Of a stretch of 64,000 bases of DNA, positions 22,049-31,109 are shown piece by piece. Under the pieces are notes generated by a model, which was given only the letters and a program-made list of their open reading frames with translations, did not search any database and had not been told where the DNA came from. The position numbers and the translations under genes are program-made. This DNA is from Pyropia yezoensis (lineage: Eukaryota > Rhodophyta > Bangiophyceae > Bangiales > Bangiaceae). The stretch's first letter is position 1. Each line of letters begins with the position of its first letter. Location: NCBI GenBank assembly GCA_009829735.1, contig CM020618.1, positions 36,680,894 to 36,744,893 of the forward strand. Direction: 5' to 3'.

Positions 22049-22517
22049 TGTGGCAGTATTGACCCCCAGGTAGGGGGGCAATACGTGCCATGCAAGGGGC
22101 GGCAGGCCACTAGCCTGATCCGTTCCTCCCCCTGCATTTGGGTCCATATTCCCTAAGTTTGGGATAGTTAACTTAGTAGTAAATCCAACTTGGATTTGAG
22201 GTTTTTCTGCATTTATCGTCTTGAATTTTCGTGTGGCCCGGTGGGCAGGTGCTGGGGTGGGAGATTCTGAGTGGCGAGATTCTGAGTGGACCCTGGGGGG
22301 ATAAGGGGAGGGACAGCGGCGCTTGGCCCTGCGTCCCCGTCCCGACCAAGAAACTGTTGGACCACACACCATCCTCTTGTTTGTCCGTGGGGGGTTTGCC
22401 CCACAACAGGGACAGAGTGTGTGCGACTTGCACTTCTTCCGGTTCCCCCGACACGGGAGGCAGCCCTTGCACACCGCCCCAACTTGGGTGCCGTGTGTGC
22501 ATGTGGTTTTTGCCACA
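22049..22517 (+). repeat. D2 5' LTR
   Basis: This is a 469-bp family D LTR, TGTGGCAG to TGCCACA. The left flank GTGAT would be its TSD, but the right end is lost. The PBS-like TAGTGGAGCAGCAGGGGA follows at about 22519. Confidence 0.9.
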
Positions 22518-22583
22518 TTTAGTGGAGCAGCAGGGGACAGAGGTAAGCTTTACCTCCGGGTGCACCCGGGTGAAGGGGGCACA

Positions 22584-24449
22584 CAGGTCGGTTTACCTGG
22601 GGTCGCAGAGGGACTAGAGGTCCCTCAAGCCGGCAGGACTGGAAATGTGGGCGGGCAACAAGCCACCCCGACTCAGTCGGGAGTTCACTCGGGTGACACT
22701 TCTGATGTAGGTGGGCCGAAGTCTGGCCACCGTGTGGTACACTCAACGGGAACGTCCCAAGGTGAGAGGACTGTCCCCGCGGGTTCCACTCGGGTTGGAG
22801 CCAACTTTGGCTTGGAGCCGTCGCCAACTAGGCCTTCGGAGGACGGCGGACCTCCGTTGGTCGGCGATGGGCTCGCGCCCATGCCCCCGGTTGAGACCCC
22901 TGAGGAACGTGGTTACCCCTCAGGTGGACTCCCGGAGGCGGACCGAGACTCAACTGGAGTCGACAATCCACTCCTCGCGGAAACTGTCCGTCGGGAGGCG
23001 ACCAATGTGTTGCGGCAGACTTTGCCGGACCTGGTGGTCACGATGACGAATACTATTCTGAATCAGATTGTGGCGAGTTTGCCAGATGGCCTTAATGTCC
23101 AGACCGGATTGGGGCTTTCGAGCCCGCAGGCGCAGGGGGAATCCCCCCTTACGCCTATCTCTGGTCGCCCCGAACAGGGGGCGACCCCTGTGACTCCCAA
23201 CGAGGGAGCCACACCATTCTCGGTGGGGCGTACGCCCTTCATGGGGGAGTTCCCCCCGGAAACGCCGGCGGCTACATCAAGCGCGCCGCGCCGGACTACA
23301 GGCACTGAGGGTGAACTTACCCCAGTGCCACGGCGGCTGTTCCCTCAACGTGAGGTGCCGCCCAAGATCCAGGTAGCCAACCCGGTCTACCAGAGGATTT
23401 TTGACTGTGAGACCTACGCCCTCCACAACAAGTCGGTGGTGTATGGTCCTGACCAGGCCCGAGCCATGGGCCGTGCCAAGAAGAATGCGCTTCATTCTTT
23501 TGGGCACAAAGCGGAGTGGGATGGAACCCCCCCCCTCCGTGTCTTTGAGTTCCTACGTCGTTTCACAAAAGCCTGTGACGACAATGCCATAAGTGAAGGC
23601 ATGGCTTTTTACATGCTACAGGAGTTTACGAAGGGCGACCTGCGGACAGAACTTATGTCCGTTATGCCCAGGTCCTCAAGTGGAGGCGCTGGGGAGGTGA
23701 CGTCCTATTTGGAGCTCGTCAACTGGTTGTTGAGAGCCATGGTTGATGAGGCAGCGTTGGCTTCTCAAGTCGAGGAGTTTACGCAAGCCCATCAGGAAGA
23801 GGCGGAGGACGAGTTGTCCTTTGCGGAGCGAGTCCGTAAGCTCAACAATCTTTGTGGGTTTCTTCATCCACAAGCTGTGGTGAAGAGTCGGTTTGTGGAG
23901 GGACTCCATTGGTCAGTCCGGATGGAGACCCGGGAGCATAACACTGCCGGGGCGACCCTGGCCGAGTTAGCTAGGTTCGCCTATCGCGGAGGCGAGGCCT
24001 ACCGCAAGTTGCGGGAGGAACAACGCCAGGAGCGTCAGGCCGAGTTGGCCAAGGAACGGGAGGAGGCGCGCCAGGCCAGAGAGTTGAGAGAGGCACGCCG
24101 AATCCGCAAGGAGAGGGTGGTAGCTGCCGTGGGAGCTTCCCAGGGTATCCCTTCGTCTTCCCCAGTTGGGAAGACCCCTCCCGGAACAGACCATCGGTGT
24201 TGGAACTGCAACTCCGATGGACACTGGGCATATGATTGCCCCAATTTGAGTAAACGCATCCAACAACTTGTTAGGAATGCGAGTAAGAAGTCGGCTACGA
24301 ACGAAGTACGTTCACGCCGCGAGGGTGGGCCTCGACGGGTCGTCACGGTCGCCACACCCTCGGCAGAGGAGGCGGACACGTCGTCCTCGGACTCGTCGTC
24401 TTCCTCCCCGCCCTCAGATGCAGACGCCAAGTCGGCGGGAAACGAATGA
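22584..24449 (+). pseudogene. D2 gag with CCHC knuckle, start codon lost
   Basis: The Gag frame is open from LTR-derived sequence to TGA 24447-24449. True Gag homology begins at about 22584 (QVGLPGVAEGLEV), because the D1-type initiation region is deleted. It contains a capsid-like core (FEFLRRFTKACDDNAISEG, LVNWLLRAMVDEAALASQ), a charged coiled-coil-like segment rich in Glu/Arg (about 24010-24120) and a CCHC zinc knuckle (CWNCNSDGHWAYDCP) for RNA packaging. The C-terminus is acidic and Ser-rich. The stop lies 4 nt after a GGGAAAC heptamer, and pol continues in the -1 frame. Confidence 0.85.
24437..24443 (+). promoter_or_regulatory. -1 ribosomal frameshift heptamer at D2 gag/pol
   Basis: G GGA AAC is in the correct register in the gag frame (GCG GGA AAC GAA TGA). 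The gag stop follows 3 nt after the heptamer, and pol is open in the -1 frame. Downstream, CCGTTG (24450-24455) can pair with CAACGG (24477-24482), giving a modest stem 6 nt from the slip site. GGGAAAC is a known -1 slip sequence in retroviruses. Confidence 0.6.
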
Positions 24450-26740
24450 CCGTTGGGGCTGGTCGTCCGAAGCTCACAACGGCAGCCTCGGCCGAGTGGC
24501 CCAGGAGGACGAACCAACCGTGCCGGATACTGCGGCGACCTAAGGGAGTCCGCCCACCTCGGGTAGGACTCCCCAATAACGTAAACCCACGTCGGGTCAT
24601 CGCGGTGCTGACGGGTGAGAACTTCCAGGTGGCTGGACGGGTGCAACTTGCCCCCGGCCGCGCCTGTTGTGCCCGTATCGTACTTGATACCGGGTCAGGA
24701 GCCTCCTTGATACGCAAGTCGCTATTACCAAAGGAGGTGAAGCTCCAACGCTGGAGGTCCAAAGCTGACCATATGATTGACATCAATGGTGGGGTACTTC
24801 CCATCGTTGGTGCCGTGACCCTACCAACTAGGTTGGGGACCTATGAGGTCGACGTGACCTATGGTGTAGTTGAGAATATATCGGTACCCCTGCTTCTGGG
24901 TACCCCTTATGTTGTTACACAAGTGCCTTTGATTTGTGGCCCTGAGTACTGGGTCAAGTTGATGAATGGGGAGACTATCCCCATCCTTGGTAAGGGAAAG
25001 TCTGTGGCTCCTGTGACAGTTTCACAGTCGAAGCCTGTTTGCTCTGTGAGGGAAGGGTTTACTGCTACCCTGCGTCTAGCCCGTAAAGTCACGTTGCCCC
25101 CCAACTCGGTGGCGCACGTTGACGTTGTAACTGATTATACGGGGAACGGGTTGGTGCACCCTCACCCCCGTCTTGCTCGCAAGCACCAAGTGCATGTTGC
25201 CCTTGGCACGATGGACTCCAAAGCCGGAGTCCCGTGGAGGATACAGGTGATGAACCTGAGCTCGTCGCCCGAGTACTTCAAGTCGGGAGCCAAGTTCGGC
25301 TATAGCGACCAACACGAGGGACCCATAGTAGCCGTCACCCTCAACGCGGGCGCAAGTAGCGACCCGAAGTCCGGAAAGGCGAAGCATCAAGCGAAGTCGG
25401 CCGCCTCTCCTCGACCCCATGTGAACATGGAGGGTGTCCCCCCCAGGTTGAGGGTTCAAGTTGAACGCCTCTTGGACCAATATCACAAGTTGTGGGATGG
25501 TCAATTGGGACTCATGAGAGCCACCCAACACCGGATCGAGTTGAAGCCCGGTGCACCCCCTATACGCCAACAACCGTACAGGGGAGGACCCCGTTCAAGG
25601 GCCCTCGTTAAGGAGCAAGTCGCTCGTATGGAGGCCCTCGATGTGATCGAGGCCAGCAACGCCGAGTGGGCGAGTCCGGTGGTTATCGTCCCCAAAGTTG
25701 ATGGGACCCCCCGGTTCTGTATCGACTACCGTAAGCTCAACGAGAGCACGGTGAAGGAAAGTTATCCCCTACCTAGGATGGACGACTGTCTGGACTCTCT
25801 GGGGAGGCGAACGTGTTCTCTACCCTGGACTGTAACGCGGGGTACTGGCAAATTCCCATTGCCCCGGAGGACAGGCATAAAACTACCTTTACCTGTCACT
25901 GTGGTACCTACCAGTGCAAGCGACTACCGTTTGGACTGTGCAACGCGCCGGCAACTTTCCAGCGCGCTATGGACATGATTCTGGCCGGAGTACGGTGGCA
26001 GATCTGTCCCGTGTACCTAGACGATATTATTGTGTTCTCCCGAAGTCCAGTGGAACACATTGGCCATCTTGGCCAGGTGTTCAAGCTACTTGCTGACGCC
26101 GGTGTGTCACTGAAGGCGAGCAAGTGCCACCTCTTCACTCAGGAGGTGGATTACTTCAGACATGTTGTCCGTCCGGGGCGCCTCAGTGTCAACGAGAAGA
26201 ACTTGAGAGCCATCCGTAATGCACAGTACCCCCGGACCCAGACCCAGATGAGGAGCTTCCTCGGGATGTGTAACGTGTACCGACGTTTCACCAAGGGCTT
26301 CGCCAAGGTGGCGAAGCCGCTGAATGAGCTAGTTAGCTCAACGCTACCGAAGAACCTGCCTCCCCCAAGTCGGGTGGAGCAGGAATCCTTTGAGACTCTT
26401 CGGGACCTTCTGCTAAAGCCCCCCATCTTGGCTATTCCCAGGTTGGGAGGCCACTACATCCTGGATGAGGACGCTAGCTACGACCAACTTGGTTGTGTGT
26501 TGCTTCAGCAGCAGCCGGACAAGGAGTACTTGCCGGTGGGATACTTCAGCAAGGGGCTGAACTCGGCCGAGAAGAACTACGGAGTCACCGAGTTGGAAGG
26601 ACTCGCAGTGGTGTGGGCGGTGTCGTCACTTCGTCACTACCTAGAGGGTGCGAAGTTCCTCATCCGCTGTGACCACCGCGCGTTGCAGTTAAACTTCAAG
26701 ACGGACAGTACGAAGACTCGTCTCAACCGGTGGAGGGTGC
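24443..26740 (+). pseudogene. D2 protease-pol, frameshifted and truncated
   Basis: The -1 frame encodes a protease with [12 protein letters not shown] and LLLGTPY, then the RT region identical in style to D3 ([17 protein letters not shown]). One G is missing from a G run near 25802 (five G in D3, four here), which shifts the frame. RT continues in the frame starting near 25813 with VYLDDIIVFS and thumb SFLGMCNVYRRF, and RNase H begins (ILDEDAS; D3 has ILDVDAS). It ends at 26740 beside an inverted LTR. Confidence 0.88.
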
Positions 26741-27209
26741 TGTGGCAAAAACCACTTGCACACACGACACCCAAGTTGGGGCGGTGTACAAGGGCTGCCT
26801 TCCGTGTCGGGGGAACCGGAAGAAGTGCAAGTCGCACACACTCTGTCCCTGTTGTGGGGCAATCCCCCCACTGACAAACAAGAGGATGGTGTGTGGTCCA
26901 ACAGTTTCTTGGTCGGGACGGGGACGCAGGGCCAAGCGCCGCTGTCCCTCCCCTTATCCCCCCAGGGTCCTCTCAGAATCTTGCCACTCAGAATCTCCCA
27001 CCCCAGCACCTGCCCACCGGGCCACACGAAAATTCAAGACGATAAATGCAGAGAACCCTCAAATCCAAGTTGGATTTATTACTAAGCTAACTATCCCGAA
27101 CTTAGGGAATATGGACCCAAATGCAGGGGGAGGAACGGATCAGGCTAGTGGCCTGCCGCCCCTTGCATGGCACGTGTTGCCCTCCTACCTGGGGGTCAAT
27201 ACTGCCACA
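26741..27209 (-). repeat. Inverted family D LTR without TSD
   Basis: This is a 469-bp D LTR in minus orientation, joined to the broken D2 pol on the left (flank GGTGC) and to unrelated sequence on the right (flank CCATG). There is no PBS beside its internal end. It is probably a solo LTR inserted into D2 followed by loss of the right flank, or a product of recombination. Confidence 0.88.
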
Positions 27210-27353
27210 CCATGAGGCCGATGATATGGCGACCCCCTCTCTGTGGGCCTATGAACCCGCCACTCGTCGCTATTTGGCCAGCCGGGTTAGGGGTTAGTGG
27301 GTAGGGGTTATGGTTAGGGGGTTTGGGGTTAGGGGTTAGGGGTTAGGGTTTTT
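27210..27353. repeat. Junction with interstitial telomere-like array
   Basis: Bases 27284-27353 are a degenerate array of about nine 7-bp units close to TTAGGGG (GGGGTTA). They lie directly between the inverted D LTR flank and the broken C2 integrase frame. Bases 27210-27283 are unassigned. Confidence 0.7.
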
Positions 27354-28734
27354 GTCAGGATGTCCGGCCTGGGGAGACGAGTGCTCCAGGCGGAGGATGT
27401 CAGCTTGTAGACTCCGGGGTACATAGACTTGAGTTGCCCCATTGAAGGGTGACACCCGTATCAGGAGTCCATCCGTAGACTCGGAGAAGCGACTATTCCA
27501 ATTCAGGTCTATCTGGTCGCGAAGCTCCAAGCAATGAGGATCCGTAAGCTGTGCCTCCAGCATCCGGTGAAAAGCTACCATTTGGTGAGCTTCAGGTGTC
27601 TCATACAAGTGAGCATGCCAGCCACGTCCGACATTCGGGAGGATAATACAAAGTATTTCCTCCGGGATAGGGTCTGTGTCGGCTGCAGGAGTCTCCAACC
27701 GGGACATGGTGTCGGCGCGGTGGTGCTTCCTCCCTGCCCTGGTGCACATCTTGTATTTGAATTCCGAAAGGCGTAGACGCCACCGGGCGATCCTTCCTTG
27801 GCTGCTGTCCATGCATAGCAGCCTCCTTAAGCTGGCGTGGTCCGTCCGGATAAGAAAATCTTGTCCTTCCAGATAGGGGCGTGACAGGTAGAAAGCCCAG
27901 ACGACCGCCAAGCATTCGTGCTCCGTTGTGGAAAAGTTCTTCTCGGCGGGAGTCAGGACGCGACTGTAGTAGCCTATCGGGAGGAAGTGCCCATCAGGTT
28001 GTTGCTGGAGTAGAGAGCACCCTACCTGGACTCCGCAGGCATCAGTCTCTAGGACAAACTGGCCCTCCCGCTTGGGTAACACCAATCCTGGAGTCGTGGT
28101 CAGGCGCTTCCTTAGCTCCTCGAAGGCAGCTGTCTGCTTCTCGTCGAACACCGGGAGTTGTGCGGAGAGCTTCTTGCTGGTGAGCTTGGTCAACGGCGGG
28201 GCAATCAGGGCATAGTCCCGCAAAAACCGGCGGTAGACGTTGCACATACCCAGAAAGCTTTTGAGTTCCGTCTGGGTCTTAGTTTGCCGGGCTTGCCGAA
28301 GAGCCTTGATATTCTTTTCGTTGACCCGGAGCTCCCCCGGACTCAGCACGTGCCCCAGGTACTCCACTTCCGTCTCAAGCAGGTGGCACTTCTCGGCCTT
28401 TAGGATAACTTCAGCCTTGGACAGGAGAGCCAGAACCTCTCGAAGGTGCTCTAGGTGTTCCGCTGGGGTCTTGGAGAAAACGATGATGTCGTCCAGGTAG
28501 ACCAAACATGTTCTCCACCCTTTCTCAATCTCATCCCGGCGATGTAGTCCAGCCCGGTACGGTTGCAGGTGCACTGGATTGGCATCTGGCTTGAGTTGAA
28601 TCCGGTGTACGGTGGCGTCCATCTTGCCCAGCTCTCCAGACCACAGGTGCCGATATTCCTGGAGAAGCTTCTCCAGTGCCTCCTTCAGGTCGGGAGGGAC
28701 ATTTTCTTGGTTGACATTCGGCTTCCGGGGTGGT
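27354..28734 (-). pseudogene. Element C2 pol, 3' part, with internal RT deletion
   Basis: This continues the C2 pol across the F insertion. The reading frame is open for about 460 codons but lacks roughly 110 residues compared with C1: HRRDEIEK is followed directly by GWRTCLVYLDDIIVFSKTP, so RT motifs before the active site are gone in frame. RNase H (VLETDACGVQ, YYSRVL) and the start of the integrase zinc region (HSSPQAGHP) follow. It breaks at 27354 beside the telomere-like array. The matching 5' part lies at 38613 onward. Confidence 0.85.
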
Positions 28735-29140
28735 TGTAGCATATCCGCCCTCTGCACCGAGTTCCGGTATTGTCTGGCAAGTAGCCCCCCTGACTGGTGG
28801 CCCCAACCTTGTCGGTATGGGCCCACTTGTGGCCCGCCTTTTGGGGGACTACTTTTGTTTTGTATTGTTTATCTGTCCTTGCCTTGGAGGGATCATGTAT
28901 GTTAATTGCCATGCTCGTAGCGATCGGCCATCCGGCCTCGGCTCGGTCGCTTGACCAGCATGTTATTTCGCCCTTACCTGCGACGTGGGGGCTCGCCACC
29001 GCCGTTCGGCCGGCGTGCTCCCCATCGAACGTCTGAGAGCTGAAGGATTTTCTTCTTTGCCTTTACGGTAAAAGCTGTCTCTTTGCCTTCCGGGCGTCGG
29101 TCGGTCCCATATCCTTTTATTGGTCAGCACTTATTCCACA
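28735..29140 (+). repeat. F 5' LTR
   Basis: This is a 406-bp LTR, TGTAGCAT to TTATTCCACA. It is nearly identical to the 3' copy at 38207-38612. Confidence 0.95.
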
Positions 29141-29141
29141 T

Positions 29142-29159
29142 TGGTGGAGCAGCAGGGGA
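29142..29159 (+). other. Primer-binding site of F
   Basis: TGGTGGAGCAGCAGGGGA lies 1 bp after the LTR, the same site as in A and D3. Confidence 0.8.
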
Positions 29160-29360
29160 TTACTGCTCGTGTGCGGTGCTGCCGTACGCTCGTACGTGTT
29201 CCTTGGTGCCTTGTGGCAGCGTGTGTGAAGATCTCTCGATCGGGTGTTGCTGGGCGACTACACCGATTGGTGAAGGCTGGACGGCGCCGGGCGTCGTGCC
29301 ACGAGGACCTTTTGGTCGGTGACGCGGGGCGCGCCGACACACGTTACGCCGGGTTGCGAT

Positions 29361-31109
29361 ATGGCTTCGGGAGCTCCTGATGACGCTCGGCGCTCGAAGG
29401 GTAAGGGGATCGCCCTGCCTTCGGGTTACACGCCACCAGGCGGAGGGAGCGGAACAAGCTGCTTTTCGGCCCCTGAAAATACCCCCCCCAACCCTGACTC
29501 GCAGGATGTCACTACCTCCAGGTTGGAGAGCTTGAAGGCGGTGGTGGAGGCACTTCGCGACAGTCTTGAGGCCCAAGAAGTTACCAAAAAGGCGTTGGAG
29601 GAGTCTAACACCAGACTGGCAACTACTCTTGAGGAGCTGAGAAAGCCACCCTCAAATGAGACGTCTCGTCAACGGACGACGTCGAACCGACAGCTTATGG
29701 GCAAGATGGACCTGAAGCCGAAGACCCAAGCGGCCTCTCAGGCAAGTCTGCCCATTGGCAATCTTCAGTCGAAGAATCGTCGGATCCGCGCGCTTGAGCG
29801 CCAGGTCGAGGACCTTAAAGCAAAGGCCACGACTAAGCGTCATAACGCACGGGAGGTAGACGCATCATCCGCTGATGATGGGCTGTCATCCGACAAGTCA
29901 TCATCCTCATCTTCCTCGTCTTCGGACGAAACTGATGACGGTGGCCGGGACCCCACCCCACCGTCAAGCCCGAGCTCGTCAAGCACGGAATCCACTACGG
30001 ATAGCTCGGACGCACACCGTCGACGTGTGCGCAGGCACCGGCACCGACCCGCGCCCCACTCCGGACCCACGGAGTTGGGCGATCGTAAGATGGTCATTAG
30101 ACCTGGCAGCAGCCGCTTTAAGTCACTCTTGAACTACCGGACCTACTTCCTTCTCCGACGGAGCACTAAGTACACACCATCTATGGTGAGAGATGCAAGC
30201 AAGATGAACAAGCGTCTCGACGGCGCGTTCCAAGGACAAGAGACCTTCAACGGTGGAGACCCCCTGGGCTTCTTCACCTTCCTCACAACGTTCCGCAGAG
30301 CCTGCGATGCCGCAGGGTTGACCCACGGTCGGGCGTTCCCACTCATTGCCTTCCGACTGGCGGGAGCCGCAAAGCGCTCATTCGCTAGCGCGGTCAGCAC
30401 GATCGTTCGTGGCAAGCACTACGAACTTACCACATATGGTGAAGGAGTCAACTGGCTTCTCAAGAAGTACGCAACTCATGCCGCTTTGGCAACGGCGTAC
30501 CATGACAGCATTACGATGACCCAAATTGACACGGAGGTCCCACGCGCGTTCGGCACCCGCGTGGAAGCATCATGCGACCGCCTTTGCGGCCTCTTTTCCG
30601 CTCAAGATGTGAAAGATGTTTTCATCAACGGTCTCTCCGACCTAATCAAGCCGAACGTCCGTGTTCTGGACAGCCAGTTCCGAGATCGCCCCATGGCAGA
30701 CACGGTTGCGGTTGCCCAAGGGTTCTGGGAGGGCGCGAACCGACTGCATCCGTCAATCAAGGCCAGTCGCCCGCCCCTCATCAAGGTTAGTCAAATCGAC
30801 TCGAGCGCTGCAGCACCCCCCCCCACTCGGACGGTCGATCGACCATATGCGCCTATTAAGGCCGCTCGAACGGACACCCCGAGGCCGCGGGCTACTGACA
30901 TTTGTTACAACTGTAACGAGCCTGGGCACTTCGCCTCGCAGTGCCCAAAGCCCCGTCGTGAACGACGCCAAGCAAGAGTGATGGCACTCATTGACGACTC
31001 GGTCCGCGACCAAATCAACGCTATCGTCGAGAACGAAGTCCTCCCAGACTCGGACGAGGACGAGAGCGATGACGTTGGTGACGGGAAGGCTGACTCAAAA
31101 CACGAGTAA
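29361..31109 (+). CDS. F gag polyprotein with CCHC knuckle
   Basis: This is an intact 582-codon Gag from ATG 29361 (MASGAPDDARRSKGKG) to TAA 31107-31109. Features: a coiled-coil-like region (ESLKAVVEALRDSLEAQEV, about residues 52-110), a Ser/Asp-rich linker, an Arg/His-rich patch (VRRHRHRPAP), a capsid-like core (LGFFTFLTTFRRACDAAGL; NWLLKKYATHAALATAYH) and a CCHC zinc knuckle CYNCNEPGHFASQC near residue 515. The C-terminal tail is strongly acidic. Its product would assemble virus-like particles around the element RNA. The start is supported by position about 220 bp after the PBS. The next frame is -1 and overlaps from 31094. Confidence 0.88.
   Translation: MASGAPDDARRSKGKGIALPSGYTPPGGGSGTSCFSAPENTPPNPDSQDVTTSRLESLKAVVEALRDSLEAQEVTKKALEESNTRLATTLEELRKPPSNETSRQRTTSNRQLMGKMDLKPKTQAASQASLPIGNLQSKNRRIRALERQVEDLKAKATTKRHNAREVDASSADDGLSSDKSSSSSSSSSDETDDGGRDPTPPSSPSSSSTESTTDSSDAHRRRVRRHRHRPAPHSGPTELGDRKMVIRPGSSRFKSLLNYRTYFLLRRSTKYTPSMVRDASKMNKRLDGAFQGQETFNGGDPLGFFTFLTTFRRACDAAGLTHGRAFPLIAFRLAGAAKRSFASAVSTIVRGKHYELTTYGEGVNWLLKKYATHAALATAYHDSITMTQIDTEVPRAFGTRVEASCDRLCGLFSAQDVKDVFINGLSDLIKPNVRVLDSQFRDRPMADTVAVAQGFWEGANRLHPSIKASRPPLIKVSQIDSSAAAPPPTRTVDRPYAPIKAARTDTPRPRATDICYNCNEPGHFASQCPKPRRERRQARVMALIDDSVRDQINAIVENEVLPDSDEDESDDVGDGKADSKHE

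Larger units (their letters stand above)
22049..26740 (+). mobile_element. Element D2, 3'-truncated Ty3/gypsy retrotransposon
   Basis: This is a plus-strand family D element with 5' LTR, PBS, gag, protease and part of pol. It stops in RNase H at 26740, where a family D LTR in the opposite orientation begins. D3 continues collinearly past the same point, so D2 was cut there. A deletion of about 140 bp removed the gag start region compared with D1. It still preserves the natural gag/pol junction. Confidence 0.9.

Noticed and set aside
24450-24487. H-type pseudoknot from both stems at the D2 frameshift site
   Set aside because: With a 1-nt first loop and no third loop, the two stems cannot form together; only one simple stem is proposed.
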